From Acuticoccus sp051016205 (lineage in GTDB: Bacteria; Pseudomonadota; Alphaproteobacteria; Rhizobiales; Amorphaceae), in NCBI GenBank assembly GCA_051016205.1, contig CP136534.1:5270001-5334000 (forward strand): 64,000 bases of DNA. Direction: 5' to 3'. The notes under the pieces are model-generated. The model saw nothing but the letters and a program-made list of their open reading frames with translations. It searched no databases and was not told the DNA's origin. Numbering within the stretch: position 1 is the first letter of the stretch; the number at the start of each line of letters is the position of its first letter. Positions 43,494 through 51,304 of the stretch are shown one piece after another. A program made the position numbers and the translations under genes.

Positions 43494-43946
43494 TCAGGCG
43501 CTGCGCGCCATGGCCGGGCCCCAGGCCGCCTCCCAATTCTGGCCAAGAAGGTCGGTCACCTTCCCAGGCTCATCGAAAAACTTGTTGGGCACCTGGAAAA
43601 TCGCAATCATCAAGCCGCCATCGGGGCAGTGCGCCTCGTGCCGGCTGCCGGCAGGCCGCCACACATATTGGCCTGGCCCCACCGAACACTCCTCATCGAC
43701 GAGATGGCCTTCGAGCACATAGGTCTGCTCGATCAAGACGTGCTCGTGGTCGGGCAGGCCGCTGCCTGGCGCCATCTTCATCAAGACCGTCAGGAGCCCT
43801 GAGGCCTTGTCCACCAGGAGCGTCTTGGTTTCCACGCCCTCGAACTTTGTCTTTTCCCAAGGAAGACCCGGCACATCCACAAACCGCGAGGCCTTTTCGC
43901 TCAAGTCGCCATGGTTTTTCGCGTTTGGCGTGAACGGCGTCATCAT
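43494..43946 (-). CDS. Cupin-domain protein
   Basis: This 150-residue single cupin starts at ATG 43946 behind AGGAGG. The metal motifs are GLPDHEHVLIEQTYVLEGHL (His-His-Glu type) and PAGSRHEAHCP. It resembles the ChrR/dihydroxyacetophenone-dioxygenase-like branch, which binds a divalent metal and may be a small-molecule isomerase, dioxygenase or ligand-binding protein. It lies between the epimerase-like and dctP genes in one minus-strand unit. Confidence 0.85.
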   Translation of the reverse strand: MMTPFTPNAKNHGDLSEKASRFVDVPGLPWEKTKFEGVETKTLLVDKASGLLTVLMKMAPGSGLPDHEHVLIEQTYVLEGHLVDEECSVGPGQYVWRPAGSRHEAHCPDGGLMIAIFQVPNKFFDEPGKVTDLLGQNWEAAWGPAMARSA

Positions 43947-43976
43947 GATCCTCCTGCCTTGTTTGGCCGCGTCGGT

Positions 43977-45020
43977 TCAGAAGCGGCCGGTTCGCACCTC
44001 GTATCGTGTGGGCTTGTTGTGCAGCGGCATGCCACGCTCCAGCCAGTCCGCAACCCAGTCGACCATGATGGTGACCGGCACGATGGGCGTTCCGAGGTGA
44101 CGCTGCTGCTCGGACGTGTCGTTGATCCAGCCGCTGTCGCCGTCTTCGCCTTCGAAGATGGGCGCGCGCCCAAAGCGTTCGCCGAACATCTTGGCGAGCG
44201 TGCGAATGCAGAACGCTTGAGGACCGCCGATATTGAGCGGGCTCATCGGCACCGTGCAGTGGTGGAACGCGCGCAGCATGGCAGCGCTTGCCTCCCCCTG
44301 CCAGATGACACTCGCGCGGGCCATGGCGATGGGCACAGGCTCGCCATTGCGCACCCACGATGCCACATCCACCAGCACGCCATAGCGCGTCTCGATGGCG
44401 TAGTTGAGCCGCATCAGGCGGCCCGATGTGCCGTTTTCCTTGGAGAAGTATTGAAAGAGCCGTTCGCGCGCGACGCAAGAATTGGCGTAGGCGCCTGGCG
44501 GGTCGGGCGGCACGCTCTCGTCCCAGCCCTCGGTGTTGAAGGGCGCATAGGGGTAGACGCACAGGGTGGAGAAGGCGACGATCCGGCTCTTCTTGAACGC
44601 CTCGGCGACCAGCGCGGGCACGTAGGCATTCATAGCCCAGGTGGCAGGTTCATCGTCCGCGGTGCCGAACTTGCGGCCGGCCATGTAGACGATGTTGTCC
44701 ACCTTCGGCAAGGCTGCCAACGCGTCACGGTCCAGGAGATCGCAAGGGATCGTCTCCACACCCCAGGCTTCCAAACGCTCGCGTACGGCAGGATCGGAAA
44801 AGCGCGCAACGCCTACCACGCGCTTGTGCGGCGCGGCGCGTTTGGCCATCCGCGCCAGCGTCGGTCCCACTTTGCCACCCACGCCCAGCACGCAGATGTC
44901 GCCGTCCAGCCGGGCAAGGTCGTCCACCAGCGCGTCCGTCGGGCGCGACAGGAGGTCTTCAAGGTGGGTCTCGTCCTCGATGCGCTTGGGCAGCGAGGCG
45001 AATGTCAGTCGGGCGTCCAT
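43977..45020 (-). CDS. NAD-dependent epimerase/dehydratase family protein
   Basis: This 347-residue protein has an extended-SDR Rossmann start with a weakened glycine motif (ICVLGVGGKVGPTLARMAKR). Then come NIVYMAGRKFG, AFSTLCVYPYAPF, NSCVARERLFQYFS (here SCVARE stands in place of the usual YxxxK) and a C-terminal substrate domain with NIGGPQAFCIRTLAKMFGE. Absence of the catalytic tyrosine makes classic epimerase or dehydratase chemistry doubtful. A long palindrome ends one base before its start codon. First gene of the unit leading to the TRAP genes. Confidence 0.8.
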   Translation of the reverse strand: MDARLTFASLPKRIEDETHLEDLLSRPTDALVDDLARLDGDICVLGVGGKVGPTLARMAKRAAPHKRVVGVARFSDPAVRERLEAWGVETIPCDLLDRDALAALPKVDNIVYMAGRKFGTADDEPATWAMNAYVPALVAEAFKKSRIVAFSTLCVYPYAPFNTEGWDESVPPDPPGAYANSCVARERLFQYFSKENGTSGRLMRLNYAIETRYGVLVDVASWVRNGEPVPIAMARASVIWQGEASAAMLRAFHHCTVPMSPLNIGGPQAFCIRTLAKMFGERFGRAPIFEGEDGDSGWINDTSEQQRHLGTPIVPVTIMVDWVADWLERGMPLHNKPTRYEVRTGRF

Positions 45021-45021
45021 C

Positions 45022-45059
45022 CAGTAGCCTTATTGAATGCTTATTCAATAAGGCTACTG
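45022..45059. promoter_or_regulatory. 38-bp palindrome abutting the epimerase-like start codon
   Basis: Perfect 17-base arms (45022-45038: CAGTAGCCTTATTGAAT; 45043-45059: ATTCAATAAGGCTACTG) flank a 4-base GCTT centre. One base separates it from the ATG of the epimerase-like gene, and it lies 16 bases after the tetR stop. It may be the operator of the adjacent TetR protein, an mRNA hairpin covering the ribosome site (which would be AAGG within the arm), or both. There is no T-run for a standard terminator. Confidence 0.75.
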
Positions 45060-45075
45060 CCCACGCAGCGTGTCG

Positions 45076-45777
45076 TCAATCCGGTTTGGAATGGGTCGCC
45101 TCGGCGGCGTTTTCGGCCGGCGGCGGTCTGAGGTAAGACACAATCACGTCGATGATATGTGCCTCACGCTGGGCCATACGGGACGGCTCGGTGAGATCGG
45201 CACCCAGCACAGTGCTCAACGTGTAGCGGTTGGAAAGGTAGAAGTAACCCACCGCATTCAGCGTGATGAAAAGGTCCGTCGCATCCACATCGGCGCGGAA
45301 ATCACCCGTGGCCGCGCCGCGCGCAAGCAACCCCTCCAGATCCGCGATCAGCGGCTTATAGAGCCCGCGGATCTTGTGGGACCCTTCGATGTGGGCGGCC
45401 TTGTGGACGTTCTCAGCGTTCAACAGACCCACAAGCTCAGGGTTTTCCACGAAGATGCGAAATCGCGCGCGCACGAAGTCGACCATGGCGCCGCGCGGGT
45501 CGTTACGCTTGGCACTAAAGTCGAACGGTTCGTCGCGCATCTTACCGTAGGCCTCTTCCAAGACGGCCAGGAAGAGGTCCTCCTTGTTCTCGAAGTAGTG
45601 GTAGATAAGGCTTACGTTGATGCCGGCGACACGGGCAATCTTGTCGAGCCGCGCCCCGTCAAAGCCATGCTCGGCGAAGACTTCGGCGCCTGCGGCAAGG
45701 ATTTCGCCGCGCGCAATCTCTGGCCGGCGACGGACCCGCCGCGCCGGCGCGCCCGCCCGGCGCTCGGCCTCCGTCAA
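45076..45777 (-). CDS. TetR-family transcriptional regulator
   Basis: This 233-residue protein starts at TTG 45777, overlapping the DapA-family stop (TTGA). An N-terminal Arg-rich tail precedes the helix-turn-helix ILAAGAEVFAEHGFDGARLD, then KIARVAGINVSLIYHYFENK. The C-terminal domain resembles RutR/FadR-like TetR_C members. It sits inside the minus-strand gene group, between the aldolase and the palindrome preceding the epimerase-like gene, and probably controls the group. Confidence 0.9.
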   Translation of the reverse strand: MTEAERRAGAPARRVRRRPEIARGEILAAGAEVFAEHGFDGARLDKIARVAGINVSLIYHYFENKEDLFLAVLEEAYGKMRDEPFDFSAKRNDPRGAMVDFVRARFRIFVENPELVGLLNAENVHKAAHIEGSHKIRGLYKPLIADLEGLLARGAATGDFRADVDATDLFITLNAVGYFYLSNRYTLSTVLGADLTEPSRMAQREAHIIDVIVSYLRPPPAENAAEATHSKPD

Positions 45778-46736
45778 GCCGCGGACCGTTCGGTGTGGGT
45801 CAGCAAACCAGCATCGCTCAGCGCGCGGGCGATCCGCGCGATCTCCTCATCACCGAGCTTGACAAGCGGCGGGCGGACCACGGCCTGGCGCTGCTTACCC
45901 AAAAGCACCAGTGCCTCTTTCATCCTGTTGTGCATGTCGAGGAAAGGAGGGGCATAAAACGCCTCGGCGGTCGGGCGAATGCGGGCCTCGACGGCCTGAG
46001 CCTCGGTGAGATCGCCAGCCTGAACAGCCTGCCAGAGGGCCACCTGAAGCGCTGCGATGACGCTGCCTGAGCCTGACAGGATCCCCGCGCACCCCGACAT
46101 CAGCGACGGCAGAAGCCATGCGGAATGTGTGGTGAGGACGGCGACCGGTCGCGCCCGCGCCCCAAGCGTTGCAACGTTGCGCGCGTGCTGGGCGGCGTCG
46201 TTGCACCAGTCCTTGATGGCAACAATCGACGGCACCTCGTCCAGCACATGCGCCAGGCCTTCAGGGGTCGAATGAAGGTTCGTCCAAGGCGCATAGTTGA
46301 AGAGGATGAGCGGGAGGTCGGTCGCCTCGGCAATGTGTTTGTAGTGCGTTGCCATCATTTCCGGCCGCAGGTGCCCCCCCATCAGGAGCGTGTTGGGCGG
46401 AAAGACGAGAAGCGCTGAAGCCCCCGCCGCATCGGCCATTTTTGCAATGCGCGCCGGCCCAACGCTTCCGTCGCAATAAACGCCGGCAATCACCGGAAGG
46501 CGGTCCCCCACGGTTTCCAGCGTGAGGTCCAGCAACTGGCGCTGCTCGTCAAAGGTCAACGCATGGACTTCAGCGGAATGGCCGTTCGCGGTGACGGCCG
46601 ACAAGCCGGCAACGTCCGCAACATCGTTGAGGTGCCGGCGCGTTTCGGCCGCGTCGATCTCAAGATCGGTCCCGAACGCGACCAGGGTCGCAGGGATGAC
46701 CCCAGCGGGATGGAAGGGAAGGCGAGTCACGGCCAT
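45774..46736 (-). CDS. Dihydrodipicolinate-synthase-family aldolase
   Basis: This 320-residue TIM barrel starts at ATG behind GAAGGAGTAG. The Schiff-base lysine is in VPSIVAIKDWCND; VTANGHSAEVHALTFDEQRQ shows the N-terminal family pattern, with NGHSAE where DapA has TTGE. True lysine biosynthesis is unlikely given the TetR/TRAP context; a sugar-acid or keto-acid aldolase or dehydratase is more probable. It heads the minus-strand group through 40466. Confidence 0.87.
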   Translation of the reverse strand: MAVTRLPFHPAGVIPATLVAFGTDLEIDAAETRRHLNDVADVAGLSAVTANGHSAEVHALTFDEQRQLLDLTLETVGDRLPVIAGVYCDGSVGPARIAKMADAAGASALLVFPPNTLLMGGHLRPEMMATHYKHIAEATDLPLILFNYAPWTNLHSTPEGLAHVLDEVPSIVAIKDWCNDAAQHARNVATLGARARPVAVLTTHSAWLLPSLMSGCAGILSGSGSVIAALQVALWQAVQAGDLTEAQAVEARIRPTAEAFYAPPFLDMHNRMKEALVLLGKQRQAVVRPPLVKLGDEEIARIARALSDAGLLTHTERSAA

Positions 46737-46909
46737 CTACTCCTTCAAGCGCGTCAGACGAGGCAGGTGCCGCTCACCTTCTCCCGCAGAACGGTTCCGA
46801 CACAACCCCTCCATATGGCGTTGCGTGCGCCCACCCGGCGGACCCGTGTCGGTCTGCCCCGGTGTCGCCTGGCAGCGATGCCCGCCATGCCCCCCGCGTC
46901 TGCCAAGAG

Positions 46910-48121
46910 TTACGCGGGCACAGATCTGCGCAAGACAGCAGCAAAACTGTCGGCAACGGCGTCGATATTGCCTGTCCCCAGTCCCGCAATATTGATACGG
47001 CCATCGCCTGCCATGTAAACGCCGAAATCATCGCGAAGATGGTTCACCATGTGGGGCGTAAAGCCTGTGTATGAGAACATACCCACCTGCTCGGTCAGGA
47101 AAGACATGTCTTCGCTCACCTGCCGCTCTTCCAGCTTGGCGCGCAAAGTCTTGCGCATGGTCCCGATCCGCGTGCGCATTGTTGTCAACTCGCGGTTCCA
47201 TTCTGCGGTCAGGTCTTCGTCGGCAAAGATGGTGCTGACGATCCGCGCCCCGTGGCTTGGCGGCATGGAATAGTTGGATCGCACCACCGTCTTCAACGCC
47301 TGTAAGGCAACGTCGCCTTCTTGGGATGTCTTAGCGATGGCCGTCAACGCGCCGCAGCGCTCCCGGTAAATGCCGAATATCTTGGAGAAAGAACTCGCGA
47401 TCAGCATTTCAGGCACGCGCTCGGCCATGTAACGCAAACCCGCAACATCCTCCTCCAAGCCGTGGCCGAAACCTTGGTACGCGCAGTCGACGAACGGTAG
47501 CATCCCTCTGTCGAAGACAAAGTCCGTCAGCACCTGCCAGTGTTCAAGCCTGAGGTCGACGCCGGTCGGGTTGTGGCAGCACGCGTGCACCAAAATGGCC
47601 TCGCCAGGCGCTGCGTGGATGGCCAGATGCGCCATCATCCCGGCAAAGTCGAGGCTGCGGTCCTCCGCCCGAAAGTAGGGATAGCTTGCAACGGTAAGCC
47701 CCGCATCCTCACCCGTTGGATGATGATTGCCCCAGGTGGGTGTACTGACCCAAATCCGGTTGCCTGGCCGCACGCGGTTGATGAGATCACAGCCAAGCTT
47801 CAGCGCGCCATTGCCGCCAGGTGTCTGTGCGCACACGGCACGCCCTGCCGCAAGAACATCCGACCCATCACCCAGGAGAAGTTTGGGTGCGCGCGCCGTC
47901 AATTCAGGATCTCCCGCAACGCCCACATAGTTCTTGGTGCGCTCGGTCTGAAGGATCCGCGCCTCGGCCGCTTTCACTGCAGACATGATGGGCACGTTGC
48001 CATCGTCGTCTTTGTAGACACCGACGCCAAGGTCGACTTTGCTATCGCGCGGGTCGTTCCGGAAGGCCTCCATCAGCATCATGAGCGGATCCAAACCGCG
48101 GACCTTTAACTCTTCGAACAC
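46910..48121 (-). CDS. Aspartate/aromatic aminotransferase (class I, AspC/TyrB group)
   Basis: This 403-residue PLP enzyme probably starts at GTG 48121 (reading MFEELKVRGLDPLMMLMEAF, the family's standard beginning) behind GGGAGG. ATG codons farther upstream are in frame but lack this fit. Conserved parts are VDLGVGVYKDDDGNVPIM, HACCHNPTGVD, FVDCAYQGFG and the PLP lysine in SSFSKIFGIYRER, where the K is retained. It transfers amino groups between aspartate or aromatic amino acids and 2-oxoglutarate. Stands alone on the minus strand. Confidence 0.93.
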   Translation of the reverse strand: MFEELKVRGLDPLMMLMEAFRNDPRDSKVDLGVGVYKDDDGNVPIMSAVKAAEARILQTERTKNYVGVAGDPELTARAPKLLLGDGSDVLAAGRAVCAQTPGGNGALKLGCDLINRVRPGNRIWVSTPTWGNHHPTGEDAGLTVASYPYFRAEDRSLDFAGMMAHLAIHAAPGEAILVHACCHNPTGVDLRLEHWQVLTDFVFDRGMLPFVDCAYQGFGHGLEEDVAGLRYMAERVPEMLIASSFSKIFGIYRERCGALTAIAKTSQEGDVALQALKTVVRSNYSMPPSHGARIVSTIFADEDLTAEWNRELTTMRTRIGTMRKTLRAKLEERQVSEDMSFLTEQVGMFSYTGFTPHMVNHLRDDFGVYMAGDGRINIAGLGTGNIDAVADSFAAVLRRSVPA

Positions 48122-48322
48122 ACGTACCTCCCGCGCCATCGCCGGCCCCATGTGTAAACACCGGACAGGCAATGTCACCGACTTTCCGCCGACCACCCAC
48201 GGCGGGCAGCATGGAGGCAAGCTGTGATGGCGCGCAGATCCTCAAATCTCGTCAGGGGTGCGTGGCGATTGCCGAGCGCGCGACCACTCTTGGGTGCGGA
48301 GCCAGTCAGGTCAGCATGGCAC

Positions 48323-48384
48323 TAGAGCATCCTGCGTCCATACGGACGCAGATCAGATGCTCTACTCCTTTTAAATAGAGCGGT
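48323..48384 (-). repeat. Dispersed palindromic repeat, inverted orientation
   Basis: On the minus strand it reads CTCTATTTAAAAGGAGTAGA, then GCATCTGATCTGCGTCCGTA, then TGGACGCAGGATGCTCTA, closely matching the copy at 28819-28878. It lies in the 303-base gap between recJ and the aminotransferase gene; nothing else was seen in that gap. Confidence 0.8.
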
Positions 48385-48424
48385 TTTCTTGCGGTCGTAT
48401 GTTTCCATCCGACCACAAACCGTT

Positions 48425-50233
48425 CTAGGCAGCGCTGCGGGATGCGGCTGTGGTGATGTCGGCAACGTCGACCACCACCACTTCGGCCTTCGGAATGCCT
48501 CTGAAAACGCTGAGGGAGACTTCGACGGCCAAGTTGACCATGGCGCCTTTGGCAGCCTTCAGCCGCTCGCCGAGGGGGCCGGCGGTCCGAAAGGCCACGG
48601 CATCGCACCGTGCGCCCGACAAGCTCTTGAGGCCAAGGCGAAGGGTATCGCCGCTGCCGACTTCAGCCACGCGTTGGACGATGACGGCGTCCATGGCGAA
48701 GACTGGTTTCGGGCGGCCTGCGCCATAGGGGCCATAACGGGTGAGGGCGCGGGCAAGGTCTTCGTTGACCGACCCCGGCGAAATGACACCGTCGATGGTC
48801 AACCGATCCTGCGCGGTGGCGGCGGCAACGTCGTCCGCCAGTGCTTCGTTCAAGTGGTTGGCAAGGGGGCCGATGGCCTCAGTGTTCACCGTCAGGCCTG
48901 CCGCCATCGGGTGCCCACCACCCTTTACCAACAACCCTTGGGTGACGGCACCGCGCACCGCCGCCCCAAGATCCACGCCCTTGATTGAGCGTGCCGACCC
49001 CGTGCCCGTCTTGCCGGTCAAGGCAATGGCAATGGCTGGCTTCCTGTGGCGTTCCTTCAGGCGCGCTGCCACAAGGCCGACGACGCCAGGATGCCAGGAT
49101 CCTGCCACGAGGATCACGGGCGCCGCCTCGTCCACCATCGCAAGGGCCTCGGTGAGGGCGGCAGCCTCCAAGGCGCGGCGCTCGCGGTTCAGCTCCTCAA
49201 GGCGCTCGGCAATGGCATCGCACTCCAGCCTGTCTTCGCTGGTGAGGAGGCGCGCGCCGAGACCAGCGTCCCCCACCCGTCCACCGGCATTGATGCGCGG
49301 TCCGAGGACATAGCCGAGGTGGTAGGCTTCCACGGGTCCGCCAATCCGCGCCGTGGCGGCAAGGGCCGCAAGGCCTGGGTTGGTGGCGTGTTGGATGGCG
49401 GTCAGCCCGCGGGTGACAAAGGCGCGGTTGAGCGCTGTCAGAGGCACGATGTCGGCGACCGTCCCAAGGGCAACACAGTCCAGAAGCGACAAGAGGTTGG
49501 GCTCCGGTCGATCCTTGAAGCGACCGCGGCGGCGCATCTCGCGCACCAATCCCACCATCACGATGAAGGCAACGCCGACAGCCGCGCACGCCCCGAGCCC
49601 TGAAAGATCGTCGGGGCGGTTGGGGTTCACCACCGCATCGGCAGGCGCCATGGTCTCCACAGGGTGGTGGTCAATTACAAGGACGGTCAGGCCAAGGCGT
49701 TTGGCCTCTTCCACCGGCTCCACGGCACCCGCGCCGCAGTCGAGGGTGACAATCACGTCGGTGCCGGGCGCAAGCGCCCTCATGCCCTCCACCGAAGGCC
49801 CGTAGCCGTCGGTCACGCGGTCGGGCACGATGATGCGCGCCTCCGCCCCCAGCGCGCTCAAGGTGCGGTGGACGACGGCCGCGGACGTGGCGCCATCCAC
49901 ATCGTAATCGGCAAAAAGGGTGATGGCGCAGCCCTCGTCCACCGCGTCAGCGAGGCGCTCCACCAAAGCGTCGCAGTCGGTCAGGCGCGAGGGGTCGGGC
50001 AGGAGCTGGCGGAGGGTGGGGGCCATCTCGCTGTCGGCATTGTCAAGGGTGATGCCGCGGCCAGCCAAGACCCGCGCCACCACATCGGGCAGTCCGTAGC
50101 GCTGGGCAAGGGCAAGGGCGAGACGTTCGCCCTCATCATCGAGCCTGCGCGCCCAGCGCCGCCCTGTGACGGAGCGCGACACCCCAAGCACATCGTCTGT
50201 GTCCCCCAACTCGCCACGGTCCCGTTCGGTCAA
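48425..50233 (-). CDS. recJ: Single-stranded-DNA-specific exonuclease RecJ
   Basis: This 602-residue protein starts at TTG 50233 behind AAGGAGGGCGAC. DHH domain motifs are FADYDVDGATSAAVV, VIVTLDCGAGA and VIDHHPVE; later PRINAGGRVGDA and the DHHA1 motif KGGGHPMAAGLTV. The C-terminal OB-like region ends near the stop. It degrades single-stranded DNA 5' to 3' in recombination and mismatch repair. It lies 128 bases after the aspartate dehydrogenase gene on the same strand. Confidence 0.95.
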   Translation of the reverse strand: MTERDRGELGDTDDVLGVSRSVTGRRWARRLDDEGERLALALAQRYGLPDVVARVLAGRGITLDNADSEMAPTLRQLLPDPSRLTDCDALVERLADAVDEGCAITLFADYDVDGATSAAVVHRTLSALGAEARIIVPDRVTDGYGPSVEGMRALAPGTDVIVTLDCGAGAVEPVEEAKRLGLTVLVIDHHPVETMAPADAVVNPNRPDDLSGLGACAAVGVAFIVMVGLVREMRRRGRFKDRPEPNLLSLLDCVALGTVADIVPLTALNRAFVTRGLTAIQHATNPGLAALAATARIGGPVEAYHLGYVLGPRINAGGRVGDAGLGARLLTSEDRLECDAIAERLEELNRERRALEAAALTEALAMVDEAAPVILVAGSWHPGVVGLVAARLKERHRKPAIAIALTGKTGTGSARSIKGVDLGAAVRGAVTQGLLVKGGGHPMAAGLTVNTEAIGPLANHLNEALADDVAAATAQDRLTIDGVISPGSVNEDLARALTRYGPYGAGRPKPVFAMDAVIVQRVAEVGSGDTLRLGLKSLSGARCDAVAFRTAGPLGERLKAAKGAMVNLAVEVSLSVFRGIPKAEVVVVDVADITTAASRSAA

Positions 50234-50361
50234 GTCGCCCTCCTTTGCGCGGCGCGATCTTGTCCGATGGAAGGTCCGGGCGGTTAACGAATTGCAAAGC
50301 CTCCCCACTGAACTCACAGCTCTGTGGATGAGCCGTGCGAGGTCGTTGGACAAAACCGGCC

Positions 50362-51150
50362 TCAGCCCACCCGGAGGAGGCCCGCGCGGTCCAAAATGGC
50401 GCGCGCCATGCTCATGGCTGCCAGCGCTGAGGAGCGCGGATTGTCAGGCAAGGCGTTGGCCGAGAAAGTGGCGGTCAAGGCGCCGAACGCCCCGCTCGCC
50501 TCAACGGTGTGGGTGTTGGCCTCCGCGGCGGGGTCTGCGATCAACTGGACCGTCGTCTTCTCAAAGCCGATCCCTGCAAGGGCGATGGTCGCGGCCACAT
50601 TGGCGTTTTTCGGGTAGGCGAGCGCGGCCTCCCGCGCATCCCCTTCAAAGTGAACGAGGGGGACATCCAACCCATCGAGATCATGGCGTTCGGCAGGGGT
50701 TCCGCGCCAGCCCGCAGGCGGCTTGCGGCCCACATAGCGCACGGTGTCGAGCCCCCCGACCGACGCCGCGGACAGGGCATCGACCGCGCCAACGGCCCCT
50801 GCCACCACCTCAATGCGTCCACCGCCTTCGCCTGCGGCCGCGACAAGCCTGTCGTACAACCCCTTGTCGGCAAAGGCGCCTGCGGACAGGGTGATGAGTT
50901 GCCGACCCGTCTTCAAAAGAGTCTCGCCATGGGCGGTCAGGCCGCCATGGCCTGCGCAATCGGCAACAATGTCAACGCTTTCAAGGGCGGCTGCGTCCGT
51001 CACCGCCTCCGCCCCATCGGCAAACGTGAGGGGCTCCAGTGTGCGCACAAGAACGTGGGTCAGGCTGAGCCCTGGTGCGTGTGCGATTGCGCCTGCCACA
51101 TAGCGGGCAATGGGTCCGCGTCCGATCACGGCAACGGTCGTCTTATCCAT
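50362..51150 (-). CDS. nadX: L-aspartate dehydrogenase (NadX type)
   Basis: This 262-residue protein starts at ATG 51150 with a Rossmann start TVAVIGRGPIARYVAGAIAH. The DUF108 C-terminal part is ALAYPKNANVAATIALAGIG, FEKTTVQLIADPAAEANTHT, EASGAFGALTATF, characteristic of aspartate dehydrogenases that make iminoaspartate for NAD synthesis or aspartate catabolism. No quinolinate synthase genes are adjacent. It is divergent from the molybdenum hydroxylase gene. Confidence 0.88.
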   Translation of the reverse strand: MDKTTVAVIGRGPIARYVAGAIAHAPGLSLTHVLVRTLEPLTFADGAEAVTDAAALESVDIVADCAGHGGLTAHGETLLKTGRQLITLSAGAFADKGLYDRLVAAAGEGGGRIEVVAGAVGAVDALSAASVGGLDTVRYVGRKPPAGWRGTPAERHDLDGLDVPLVHFEGDAREAALAYPKNANVAATIALAGIGFEKTTVQLIADPAAEANTHTVEASGAFGALTATFSANALPDNPRSSALAAMSMARAILDRAGLLRVG

Positions 51151-51265
51151 AGGGCGCCCTCGTTCCTGCCTTTGCGACAAGGCTCGGCGTTGGTGGCGGA
51201 AGAGGCAAGGGGGCGCGGATAAATCCTCCAGCAGTCGTAGAGCTCATGCTTCCCCTCGGTGGGAA

Positions 51266-51283
51266 AAGCGCGTTAGAGCAATG
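51266..51283 (+). repeat. Short intergenic motif shared with 55348-55365
   Basis: AAGCGCGTTAGAGCAATG here and AAGCGCGCTAGAGCAATG at 55348 differ at one base. Both lie upstream of plus-strand genes (51305 and 55452). It may be a small dispersed repeat unit rather than a regulatory site. Confidence 0.4.
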
Positions 51284-51304
51284 AGACCCGCACGACAGGA
51301 AACG

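Noticed and set aside
45774..46736. True dihydrodipicolinate synthase (dapA) for lysine synthesis
   Set aside because: The active-site neighbourhood differs (NGHSAE instead of TTGE) and the gene sits in a regulated TRAP cluster.
50234..50353. N-terminal extension of RecJ to 50353
   Set aside because: No ribosome site; residues are arginine-rich and unlike the family, whereas TTG 50233 has AAGGAGG.
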